From an uncultured Bacteroidota bacterium (GTDB lineage: Bacteria; Bacteroidota; Bacteroidia; NS11-12g; UBA9320): a stretch of DNA of 64,000 nucleotides. The stretch is from assembly GCA_937124965.1 (NCBI GenBank), contig CAKZLB010000043.1, positions 1 through 64,000 of the forward strand, written 5' to 3'. The notes under the pieces are model-generated. The model made no database searches. It had not been told where the DNA came from and saw only the letters and a list, made by a program, of their open reading frames with translations. Shown here piece after piece: positions 19,200 through 27,554 of this stretch (position 1 is the stretch's first letter; each line of letters begins with the position of its first letter). Position numbers and translations under genes: made by a program.

Positions 19200-19486
19200 C
19201 GCTTAGATATTTTATTATTTGAGATTGTTCGTTGGCGACTGCATCGAAAACGGTTAATTTCATTTGAACGTCGTTTAAGGTGTTTTAAGCTAACACCAGA
19301 GTTTACTCGTTTCCTCCAACGGTTAAAGCTCTGTCGCTTCAACTGACTGCGCATATGGCGAATCACTTCAGCTTCAGATAGTCCAAACTGCCATTCAATC
19401 GCTTCAAAAGGCGTTCGGTCTTCCCACGCCATTTCGATGATACGATCCGACTCTTCGAGCGATAAAAGTTTTAAATTGTTGGGCAC
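19196..19486 (-). CDS. TIGR03643 / DUF2805 family protein
   Basis: A 96-residue basic protein with the family signature D-R-I-I-E-M-A-W-E-D-R-T-P-F-E-A-I (14-30), then F-G-L-S-E-A-E-V-I and a basic K-R-Q-S-F-N-R-W-R-K-R segment. The central part resembles a helix-turn-helix, so nucleic-acid binding is plausible but not established. The start is GTG at 19486. The C-terminal 30 residues are highly basic and low in complexity. First gene of the overlapping trio with the photolyase-like protein and DUF2256. The 74 bases between it and the flotillin gene show nothing recognisable. Confidence 0.85.
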   Translation of the reverse strand: MPNNLKLLSLEESDRIIEMAWEDRTPFEAIEWQFGLSEAEVIRHMRSQLKRQSFNRWRKRVNSGVSLKHLKRRSNEINRFRCSRQRTISNNKISKR

Positions 19487-19560
19487 TTCTAGATAACTAG
19501 AAACACAATTTAATTGTTCGTTCCAACTAAAAGTTTTTCAACCATGGCAAACGAAATGCT

Positions 19561-20973
19561 CTACTTGCTTTCGTCGTCTTTACTTTCCTCTGCAGCAGTT
19601 TCTACATCTTCACCTTTAAGGTAATTTGGTAACTGCATACCTGCCATGTTAAACATTTCTTGCAATGGTGGCACAGAGCCATACATGCCAGAAATAAAGT
19701 TTGACGTTGCAGTTTTACCATCTTTATTTGAACCATTTTCCCAAACGGTTACTTTATCAATTTTGATGTTTTTAATCGCCTCAGCTTGTGTTTTAACAAG
19801 TTCAGGCAACTTATCTGCAACCAGCAACAACACAGCATCCTTTGAATTATCACCAGCTGCTTTTACGATTTTGTCTAGACCCATTGCCTGTTTGGTGAGT
19901 ATTTCAAAAATACCTTTTGCTTCAGCCTCTTTTTTCATAAAAATTGCATCCGCCTCACCTTTTGCAATTCTTCGTATTTGCTCTGCTTCCGCTTCTGCAT
20001 CAATCTCAATTTTCCTTTTGTCAATTTGCGCTGGAACAATTATATCGGCACCTTGCTCTGCTTCTTTTCTTTTTGCTCTTGCTTCCTCTGCTTCACGTTC
20101 AGCAGCATACGCTTCCTCCAAAGCCTTTGCTGCTGCAACTTTTTCTGCTGCGTTTGCGAGTCTTTCAGCTTCTGCCTCACGAGATCGTCTATCAGCGTCA
20201 GAATTGGCAACTTTAATTTTCGCAGCGTTTTCACCTTCTACTGCTGTTGCGTTAGCTGCTGCAACTTGCGTTCGTTGGTCTTGCAAAGCTTGAGCCTGAC
20301 CAATAGCACCGTCTCTATCTTTTTGAGATACCGATATAATTGCATCGTTAATTGCTTTCGCAGCAGCTTCTTTTCCAAGTGCTTGAATATATCCTGACTC
20401 ATCGTGAATATCCGTTATATTAACGTTTATAAGCTTAAGCCCTACCTTTTTCAATTCGGCTTCAACACTATGGGTAATGTGCGAAAGGAACTGATCTCGG
20501 TCAGTATTTATTTCTTCAATATCCATGGATGCAACAACCAATCTTAGTTGACCAAATATGATTTCTTGAGCAAGTTCTTGAACTGCATCCAACGTCAACC
20601 CTAATAATCTCTCTGCAGCATTTTGCATTATGCTAGGTTCGGTAGATATACCAATCGTAAACCTAGAAGGCACATTTACTCGAATGTTTTGTTTACTAAG
20701 TGCATTCACTAAATTTACCTCTATTGAGATAGGCGTAAGATTTAAAAACGCATAATCTTGTATAATTGGCCAAATAAAAGCGGCACCACCGTGCACACAC
20801 TTTGACGAACCATTTCCTCCCGTTTTACCATAAATAACTAAAATCCTATCGGATGGACAACGTTTGTACCTCCTGAACATCGAGAACAGGAATAACACAA
20901 GAATGATTACCACTGCCCCAATTAAATACACTCCTGTTGGGCCTCCAGTCGATTGTAATAAGATACTATTCAT
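19561..20973 (-). CDS. flotillin-like SPFH/Band 7 protein
   Basis: 470-residue flotillin homologue (YuaG/FloT type). A single N-terminal transmembrane helix (about 15-32) is followed by a short basic segment, the SPFH domain (about 40-210), and a long Ala/Glu/Lys-rich coiled coil (about 205-370) containing repeated E-A-E-A and A-A-A-K type heptads. A conserved C-terminal region (about 370-450) ends in an acidic tail. Flotillins organise membrane microdomains and depend on a partner NfeD protein, encoded 10 bases upstream here. The low-complexity coiled coil generates long antisense reading frames, which are not genes. Confidence 0.93.
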   Translation of the reverse strand: MNSILLQSTGGPTGVYLIGAVVIILVLFLFSMFRRYKRCPSDRILVIYGKTGGNGSSKCVHGGAAFIWPIIQDYAFLNLTPISIEVNLVNALSKQNIRVNVPSRFTIGISTEPSIMQNAAERLLGLTLDAVQELAQEIIFGQLRLVVASMDIEEINTDRDQFLSHITHSVEAELKKVGLKLINVNITDIHDESGYIQALGKEAAAKAINDAIISVSQKDRDGAIGQAQALQDQRTQVAAANATAVEGENAAKIKVANSDADRRSREAEAERLANAAEKVAAAKALEEAYAAEREAEEARAKRKEAEQGADIIVPAQIDKRKIEIDAEAEAEQIRRIAKGEADAIFMKKEAEAKGIFEILTKQAMGLDKIVKAAGDNSKDAVLLLVADKLPELVKTQAEAIKNIKIDKVTVWENGSNKDGKTATSNFISGMYGSVPPLQEMFNMAGMQLPNYLKGEDVETAAEESKDDESK

Positions 20974-20983
20974 TTGTTGATTG

Positions 20984-21562
20984 TTAATTTGCTAATTTTT
21001 CTACAAGTAATAATTCATCACTTACAATAGCGGTTACCTTTACAATTGTTGAAGTTGCAAGTTTAATGTCGCTATCAGTTATGGCTTCTAATTCACGTAA
21101 ACTACCTTGTACTTTTATTTGAACCTTACCAATGGAACTTCTATTTGCACCAATCGGTAGGTACACTTCACCGATTACTCCAATGGCATTTTTCATATTT
21201 AAGGTACCCGACTGCGCTAATTTATTCATCCAGAAAAATAACAAGGAGGTTAACACCATCATTATTAATCCTGCAATTGCAGCTATGAGTATTGATACAC
21301 CGTTGGAGAAGCCGTTGTCTAAACACGTAACACCAGTCCAACCAAAAATGGTAAAAAAAGCAACAACATTTTTAAACGTAAAGAATTGATAACCAGAACC
21401 GCCATCGTCGGAATCAAAGTCTCCAATATCAGTGTCTGCATCAACGTCTCCGCCACCAATAAACGTCGCACCAAAAATAATCACCAAAACAGCAGACGCA
21501 ATAAGTGCTATTACCCAAAAGGTCTGTTCTAATGTGGAGAGATCTTCAAAAAATGAGTTCAT
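20984..21562 (-). CDS. NfeD-family membrane protein, flotillin partner
   Basis: 192 residues. A hydrophobic helix at 14-36 is followed by an acidic Asp/Gly loop (about 37-57), further membrane segments (about 63-80 and 88-111), then a C-terminal soluble domain (about 118-190) with alternating Val/Ile strands typical of the NfeD OB fold. It is the short NfeD class, without an N-terminal ClpP-like protease domain. Gene order NfeD then flotillin with a 10-base gap is the classical pairing and implies a shared membrane complex. Start ATG at 21562. Confidence 0.88.
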   Translation of the reverse strand: MNSFFEDLSTLEQTFWVIALIASAVLVIIFGATFIGGGDVDADTDIGDFDSDDGGSGYQFFTFKNVVAFFTIFGWTGVTCLDNGFSNGVSILIAAIAGLIMMVLTSLLFFWMNKLAQSGTLNMKNAIGVIGEVYLPIGANRSSIGKVQIKVQGSLRELEAITDSDIKLATSTIVKVTAIVSDELLLVEKLAN

Positions 21563-21655
21563 AGATGGTGTTTGTTTTTAGTTAAATCAATCATGGCAAT
21601 TTCGGTTATTTTTTTATTGTATCAAATGCTCGTTGATAATTCTCTATTTTAATTT

Positions 21656-22987
21656 TCAATAATTAATGGACCACACATAACTGCCCATTTTCCAATTAAC
21701 AAACCTGCGATCACTGCTTAAATCTATGTAGTCGTACAAAATGCTTGAAATACAAACGTTTCGATTTACCACACAAAAACTAGTCGTAGCGTAAACTGAT
21801 GAGCTTCCTCCCCCATTTACAAACCATTCAAATTTTAGATTTTTATCAAGTTTAAAAAAAACTGATTCATAGATATAGTCGTTGTGTTTTGGTGCTTTCA
21901 TCACAAACTTTTTTCCAACGATTAAACTATCATAAACTAGTGAATTAACTATGATTCCCCCGTCATTTGTACCATGAATTTCAATGTTCCGTGTACGCGT
22001 GTTAAGCAACGTGTTTCCAGTCAGTTTGCTATTTGTGTTAAATGTAAATAATCCTGTTTCTAAATTATACGCTGGATATTCAATATTGTTACACACCAAC
22101 TTTCCAGCATTTTGAACCAGTACCGCTAATTCAATCTGGTTTTTTCTAACTATTAAACTCGGACTTGTTGATCTTGCTAAGCCAAAAGCAATTGTATCTG
22201 AACTGATGGTTTTGCGAACATTATCAATTCCCATATACGATAAAAAATAACCATCGGATGTGTTATAACGCTGCTTCGACAATTGAACATAATGCAGTAA
22301 CCAGAGCTTGTCGTTATAAAAATGAATATCTCTAACTCCATTCATATTATCCGATAAAACAACCAATTGATTTCCATCAAAATCAATAGACCAAAGATGC
22401 TGATTGTACGAAACATAGCGTTGAGGTTCGCCTAAAAGCAGCAGCTCGGAACCTCTAACATCCATCGCCACACACTTTGTTAATGGAAGCTCTTTTGCTT
22501 TAATTACACTTCCATCGTTTGATAGAATTAACAAAAATGATTTTTGGTTAGACCGAAAGGTATGAATAGTTTTACTCGCATCTTGAATTTCAAAGCCATA
22601 TTTAGTGTACAGGTAAAAGGCTACGTTACCATTTGGGAGTACTTTCATTTTACGGATTTCGGCATAATCCATATTTGACCCTTTAGTCTTTATATGGCAG
22701 ACAAATTCTAATTGACCAAGTGCATTTACTTTTTGTATGTAATTGTGTTTCCAATTTGGACTAGCATAAGCCACTGTACTAGGCCCTAAACTGTCGGCTG
22801 AATTGAACCTACTTTCTCCAGTGTAATTACCAAATGTAAATACATTTCCAAGAGCATCAGGTTCAATACCAATCGCGTTAATTGAGCCACCCGCATCGTT
22901 CAAAACAAACCATTCTGTTTCCTGAGCAATAAGCTTGATACTTGCACTACAAATGATTGAAATTGTTAAAAGAATTGTTTTTGTCAT
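21656..22987 (-). CDS. secreted propeller-like hypothetical protein
   Basis: 443 residues with a signal peptide (cleavage after L-I-A, residue 21). The mature protein starts with an acidic E-T-E-W-F and consists of repeated units of about 45-50 residues with D-x-x-G-N-V-x-x-x-G and L-S-N-D-G-S cores, typical of SBBP or PQQ-like beta propellers in Bacteroidota. No C-terminal T9SS sorting domain is visible. It is divergent from the WG-repeat gene (36 bases apart), and a protein of similar design is encoded beyond that gene. Function unknown. Confidence 0.75.
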   Translation of the reverse strand: MTKTILLTISIICSASIKLIAQETEWFVLNDAGGSINAIGIEPDALGNVFTFGNYTGESRFNSADSLGPSTVAYASPNWKHNYIQKVNALGQLEFVCHIKTKGSNMDYAEIRKMKVLPNGNVAFYLYTKYGFEIQDASKTIHTFRSNQKSFLLILSNDGSVIKAKELPLTKCVAMDVRGSELLLLGEPQRYVSYNQHLWSIDFDGNQLVVLSDNMNGVRDIHFYNDKLWLLHYVQLSKQRYNTSDGYFLSYMGIDNVRKTISSDTIAFGLARSTSPSLIVRKNQIELAVLVQNAGKLVCNNIEYPAYNLETGLFTFNTNSKLTGNTLLNTRTRNIEIHGTNDGGIIVNSLVYDSLIVGKKFVMKAPKHNDYIYESVFFKLDKNLKFEWFVNGGGSSSVYATTSFCVVNRNVCISSILYDYIDLSSDRRFVNWKMGSYVWSINY

Positions 22988-23023
22988 ACTTTAGCCCAAT
23001 GAATCCATATCCATTATAGAATC

Positions 23024-24949
23024 ATGCGTCTGCCACAAATATATTTGATATTGCTTGTGTTTGGGTGTTTCATCAAGACAAACGCTCAGGACCCAATTCT
23101 CAGGAACACGAAGAACGGTTATCTTTTTGAGAATGCATCTGGTAAAGTTTTAGCATCAGAATTAATAAAAGTTGAACCTTTTGTAAACGGTGTTAGTATT
23201 TGTAAAAAGGTAAAAGGTGTTGGCGTTTATAACACCTCAGTTGAAGTAGTCATACCGTTTAAATATGCTTCAGTTGAATTTGTAACAAATGACATTCTGA
23301 AAGCAAAATCCAATGGGCGATACACTCTTTTCAAACTTAATGGAAAGAAGTTTACGTCTAAGTATTATTCAGACGTTAGCCGCTGGCAAAGTACTTCAAG
23401 TAATTTAACATACCGCACCACAAAGGGATCTTACGGAATGATGGACTCACTTGGAAACGACGTTTTAAAACCAATTTACAGCTCTCCACCAAAAATTCTA
23501 ACACCGTCACTTTACGGGATTCATAAATCTGCAGGAAAAAAGCACTTAATGGGTGTTATCGATCAAAATGGAAAAACAGTTGTTTCTTTTAAATACTTGT
23601 TCATTAACACCTATCGCGATAACATTCTGAAATGCATAAAAGACGATGGGTCTATAACTTTCTACAACGAAGAAGGAAAGCATTTATATACAGGAAAAGA
23701 CGGAGAAATTCGTTCAATAAACAACGACTTTCTAGTGTTAGATAATGATGGACGACAAATCCTAAATCACTTTAATACAAAGTCTACGTATGAAGCTGAT
23801 AATTGGATATTACGCGACGACTTCTATTATGGTCATTCCGAAAATAAAACGTTGGTTGTTAATAGAGTAGGAAAATTATTGACTAAAAATGGTTCCATTC
23901 GGTTTCATGATATAAATCACGATTTAGTTAAAGTATCGTACAAAAAAGATAATCAAACCTTTTATGGTTTATGGAACAAATCTCTAAATGAAGTATTACC
24001 ATTTGAGTATTACAGTATAGAATCTTTTAATTCTAAATACGCTTCTGTAATTCTTGATAAAAAGTCACGTTTGCAAAGCATAGTAGACCTTAAAACGAAG
24101 CAAATTTATTTTAAAGAACAATTCATACGCGTTGAGTTTTTGCCTTGTGGAATGCTTGAAGTCACGGATTCGGAGAAAAAGCAGTTATTAGACTCAAACC
24201 TTTTGGATGCCACCGACAAACCGTCTTATGGTGATACCTTTTATACGATATCAGATATTGAGTATCAGAAATTGGCAAGAGATTTTAAATATAAAGGTGG
24301 TGGAGAAATGAATATCGACTCGCTCACAAACATTACTTGCAGTGAACGCCAAGTTATAAATTTACCAAAGCAACAACTCCGACTTATTCTAGATCGATAT
24401 GGTAAAAACCCAATAAACAACAAGATTATCCTTCAATATTACGATGAGTTTCAAAAAGTGAATAAAGTGGCACTAATTGATTTTCGTGGAAAGCTCATTT
24501 TGCCAAGTAAGTATGTTGTTATTTCGAGTCATGATAATGGCTACATACCTGTCGGAATAGTGCACAAGCTTGACTATGGTTCAATGACACTTTATGGTCT
24601 TATGGATAAAAATGGTAATGAAGTTATTAAACCTGCCTATGAAAAAGTAGATCGATGCATAGACGGCGTTGTAACAGTTATGCGCCACGGACTTTGGTCG
24701 ATGATAGATATCGAATCCAAAAAGGTTCTCATTTCGGAGCTTAGTGGAATAAGACCAAATGAAGAAGGTTTTTTTCACATAAGTAAAAGAGGTCTAAATG
24801 GCGTATGTGATAAAACAGGGAAAGTAATAGTGCCAATATTATATAAAAATGTTTCGTACAAACCCAATGAGCAAGGTTTATTTACCGCCGAAAGAGACAA
24901 AGAAAAAGTGTACATAGATTTAGAAGGAAACGAATTTCCAAGAACATGA
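23024..24949 (+). CDS. secreted WG-repeat protein
   Basis: 641 residues with signal peptide residues 1-21 (cleavage after T-N-A). It contains multiple degenerate WG repeats: each has a strand G-x-x-G (for example Y-G-M-M-D, M-G-V-I-D, Y-G-L-M-D, N-G-V-C-D) followed by G-K/N-x-V-I/V-x-P-x-K/Y-Y. At least seven repeats are recognisable, with the clearest ones at about 35-75, 130-190, 470-500 and 520-640. WG repeats form beta-rich modules of unknown ligand. The stop overlaps the start of the next gene by 4 bases (ATGA), so the pair is co-translated. Confidence 0.85.
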   Translation: MRLPQIYLILLVFGCFIKTNAQDPILRNTKNGYLFENASGKVLASELIKVEPFVNGVSICKKVKGVGVYNTSVEVVIPFKYASVEFVTNDILKAKSNGRYTLFKLNGKKFTSKYYSDVSRWQSTSSNLTYRTTKGSYGMMDSLGNDVLKPIYSSPPKILTPSLYGIHKSAGKKHLMGVIDQNGKTVVSFKYLFINTYRDNILKCIKDDGSITFYNEEGKHLYTGKDGEIRSINNDFLVLDNDGRQILNHFNTKSTYEADNWILRDDFYYGHSENKTLVVNRVGKLLTKNGSIRFHDINHDLVKVSYKKDNQTFYGLWNKSLNEVLPFEYYSIESFNSKYASVILDKKSRLQSIVDLKTKQIYFKEQFIRVEFLPCGMLEVTDSEKKQLLDSNLLDATDKPSYGDTFYTISDIEYQKLARDFKYKGGGEMNIDSLTNITCSERQVINLPKQQLRLILDRYGKNPINNKIILQYYDEFQKVNKVALIDFRGKLILPSKYVVISSHDNGYIPVGIVHKLDYGSMTLYGLMDKNGNEVIKPAYEKVDRCIDGVVTVMRHGLWSMIDIESKKVLISELSGIRPNEEGFFHISKRGLNGVCDKTGKVIVPILYKNVSYKPNEQGLFTAERDKEKVYIDLEGNEFPRT

Positions 24950-26400
24950 AAAAACTAGGAATTGTTGTCATTTGCTTATTTACTGTTGCTCAGCTTTACG
25001 GTCAAAATTCGATAGACTGGGCGGTTGCATTTCAAGGTTTAAGTCTAAATGTTACAGATATGGTCGAACATCCAGACGGTGGTGTTGTTGCCATAGGGAT
25101 AAAACAGGAACTCAGTTATAGTAGAATATCTCCAGTCATGAAACATTCTAATGGCGAAACGCATAAATCTAGGGCTTTGTTATCTAATCGATCAGGGTCG
25201 TTTGTTATACGGCTGGATGCAAAAGGTAAGTTACTATACTCAAACGTAATCGGCAAAGACATAGATGTGCTGGGTGTATCCATCGTCTCTAACGGAAACG
25301 CTATATTGCTCTGTGAGCTCTCTTATTACAACAATTATTATCACGACCGAGAGTTTGCTAACTTATTTCCTGAAGAAGATGAGGTAAACGATGGGTTTTA
25401 TTTTGTTACGCTAAATAATTCTGGTCAGTTTATACACCAAAATCAATTATCAGAAATTGACTCAGATGCAGACATCGACGTTACAAGCTTCCAAAAGCAT
25501 CCTGATGGTGGCTTTATCATTGGAGGACATTGTGAATCAGCAAAATTATTAACTGACGATGAAGCCAGTGGATTCAGAGGCGGTGGTGACTTTGTGATGA
25601 TGTGTTCTGTCGAAGGACAAATAAATTGGTCGGATGTGGTCTCTTATCGAACCAACTCTTGTTGCAGTTATGCAGGTGAAGGAAATTGCGTATCAGTGGC
25701 TCCAGACGGAACCATATATATGGGTGGAACTTACTTTGTTGGAGGAATATTCAGCAATGGACTGCATACGTTAGCGGTCTCAGATTTAACTAAAAAGAAT
25801 GATCGTCCTGAAGAAACCTATATCGTTTCATATACTGTTAAAGGAAAAATTAATTGGGTAAAAACGAGTTTAAATTCAGCACGATTTCATCGATTAGCGG
25901 CTACGGACAAAGGTGTTTATGTTGGTTTTAAAACGAACCAAACGATGATTTTTGAACGTCAAATTTCTCAAACCGAAGATTGGAATACCGTTTTAGGTTT
26001 TATCTCAAAAAAAGGCCAAACAAAATGGATGAATGTAGAACAAGTACTGAGGTTTGATCAAATGAAAATAAACAATGATGGTGATTTAGTGGTCTGTGGT
26101 GAAGCAAAGCGTAAATATCCGGATACAAAAGCTAGCCAAATTGCCGGTATGGTTTTAAATGATAAAGACGATACATTTATTGCACAAGTTTCTAAAAATG
26201 GTAAAGGTATATCGCTGGCGTCATTAACCCTTTGGGCTTCAAGCGAAAGAATGCAATTATTATATACCGCGACTGGTGAGATTTATTTCGGTGCAGAGAT
26301 ATGGTGTGGATTATCAATTAGTTTAGAAAAACTCAATACAATGTTTCCGGATGTTACCTGTTACGGTGGATCGCAGATTATTGGCAAACTTGAGCCATAG
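24946..26400 (+). CDS. secreted propeller-like hypothetical protein
   Basis: 484 residues. Signal peptide 1-19 (cleavage after Q-L-Y-G). The mature region begins S-I-D-W-A-V, and contains repeated H-P-D-G-G-V/F-x-x-x-G units (for example near 43-53 and 185-195), again suggesting a beta propeller of SBBP-like blades. A cluster of Cys residues (S-C-C-S-Y-A-G-E-G-N-C, about 236-246) is unusual and may form disulfides. It resembles the 21656-22987 protein in design, including a Trp near the mature N-terminus. It overlaps the WG gene by 4 bases. Confidence 0.75.
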   Translation: MKKLGIVVICLFTVAQLYGQNSIDWAVAFQGLSLNVTDMVEHPDGGVVAIGIKQELSYSRISPVMKHSNGETHKSRALLSNRSGSFVIRLDAKGKLLYSNVIGKDIDVLGVSIVSNGNAILLCELSYYNNYYHDREFANLFPEEDEVNDGFYFVTLNNSGQFIHQNQLSEIDSDADIDVTSFQKHPDGGFIIGGHCESAKLLTDDEASGFRGGGDFVMMCSVEGQINWSDVVSYRTNSCCSYAGEGNCVSVAPDGTIYMGGTYFVGGIFSNGLHTLAVSDLTKKNDRPEETYIVSYTVKGKINWVKTSLNSARFHRLAATDKGVYVGFKTNQTMIFERQISQTEDWNTVLGFISKKGQTKWMNVEQVLRFDQMKINNDGDLVVCGEAKRKYPDTKASQIAGMVLNDKDDTFIAQVSKNGKGISLASLTLWASSERMQLLYTATGEIYFGAEIWCGLSISLEKLNTMFPDVTCYGGSQIIGKLEP

Positions 26401-26510
26401 CAACTTATTGATTTGGTCTATAATCCTATCGAGAGATTGATAAGCACACTTTGTCCACTTTCTAAAACTATTGCGACTGATGATTGTATAATTGCAAAAA
26501 AATAGTTGAA

Positions 26511-27458
26511 ATGTCAGAAAATATTGAAAAAGTAGAATGTCTAATTATCGGAAGTGGACCAGCTGGATATACGGCTGCTATATACGCTGCTAGAGCAGAT
26601 ATGAAGCCGGTTTTATACGAAGGAATGCAACCTGGAGGACAATTAACTATTACTACTGACGTAGAAAATTATCCTGGTTACCCGGATGGAATTATGGGAC
26701 CTGAGATGATGGAGAATTTCAAAAAACAAGCTGTTCGTTTAGGAACTGATGTTCGATTTGGAATGGTTACAAAAGTTGACTTTTCAAAAGGAGCGCCTCA
26801 CACTGTTTGGGTTGATGATAAACACCAAATAGAAGCTGAATCTGTTATTATTTCAACCGGTGCCTCAGCAAAATGGTTGGGAATCGAAAGTGAAACTAGG
26901 TTAAACGGAAGCGGTGTTTCTGCATGTGCTGTTTGTGATGGATTCTTTTACCGAGGAATGGATGTAGCGATTGTTGGAGCAGGTGATACCGCAGCAGAGG
27001 AAGCTAGCTATTTATCTAAAATTTGTAATAAGGTGTATATGATTGTTCGTCGTGATGAAATGCGTGCGTCTAAGGCAATGCAGCATCGTGTAATGAACAC
27101 TCCAAACATTGAAATACTGTTTAATTCTGAAACCGACGAAGTTTTGGGAGACATGGAAGTTGAAGGGGTTCGAATTGTGAACAATCAAACTCAAGAAAAA
27201 TCAGAGTTAGCTGTAAAAGGATTTTTTGTTGCCATAGGGCACACACCAAATACGGCAATATTTAAGGATTTCATTGATATGGACGATCAAGGATATATCA
27301 TTACCAAACCGGATACTGCAAAAACAAATGTAGAAGGTGTTTTTGCATGTGGAGATGCACAAGATAAAATCTATCGTCAAGCGGTAACTGCTGCGGGAAC
27401 TGGTTGTATGGCAGCTTTGGATGCTGAGCGTTATTTAAGCGCTAAGGGTCACTCCTAA
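26511..27458 (+). CDS. trxB: thioredoxin-disulfide reductase
   Basis: 315-residue FAD/NADPH enzyme that keeps cytoplasmic thioredoxin reduced. FAD-binding G-S-G-P-A-G (14-19), redox-active C-A-V-C (Cys139/Cys142), NADPH-binding G-A-G-D-T-A (156-161) and the C-terminal FAD motif G-D-A (around residue 280) are all present. The start is ATG at 26511, giving M-S-E-N; an upstream in-frame TTG at 26484 is unlikely to be used. It stands alone, with 110 bases upstream. No thioredoxin gene is nearby. Confidence 0.96.
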   Translation: MSENIEKVECLIIGSGPAGYTAAIYAARADMKPVLYEGMQPGGQLTITTDVENYPGYPDGIMGPEMMENFKKQAVRLGTDVRFGMVTKVDFSKGAPHTVWVDDKHQIEAESVIISTGASAKWLGIESETRLNGSGVSACAVCDGFFYRGMDVAIVGAGDTAAEEASYLSKICNKVYMIVRRDEMRASKAMQHRVMNTPNIEILFNSETDEVLGDMEVEGVRIVNNQTQEKSELAVKGFFVAIGHTPNTAIFKDFIDMDDQGYIITKPDTAKTNVEGVFACGDAQDKIYRQAVTAAGTGCMAALDAERYLSAKGHS

Positions 27459-27506
27459 TTTCGAAAAAGACTTCACACTTTTTTAGGTTTTATATTGATC
27501 TGTTAG

Positions 27507-27534
27507 TTTGTGTTTGTCAAGAATTTGTAACTTG
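27507..27534 (+). promoter_or_regulatory. possible Bacteroidota promoter for the lipoprotein-DUF5723 operon
   Basis: TTTG (27507-27510), a 17-base spacer, then TAACTTG (27528-27534), close to the TTTG / TAnnTTTG consensus of Bacteroidota sigma factors. It lies about 20 bases upstream of the lipoprotein start. The -7 element matches imperfectly. Confidence 0.35.
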
Positions 27535-27554
27535 CACACCATTAAATAATAGAC

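Noticed and set aside
19646-20397. Long plus-strand reading frames opposite the flotillin coiled coil
   Set aside because: They are Ser/Ala- or Phe/Cys-rich shadows of the Ala/Glu/Lys-rich flotillin codons and have no recognisable protein character; flotillin itself is unambiguous.
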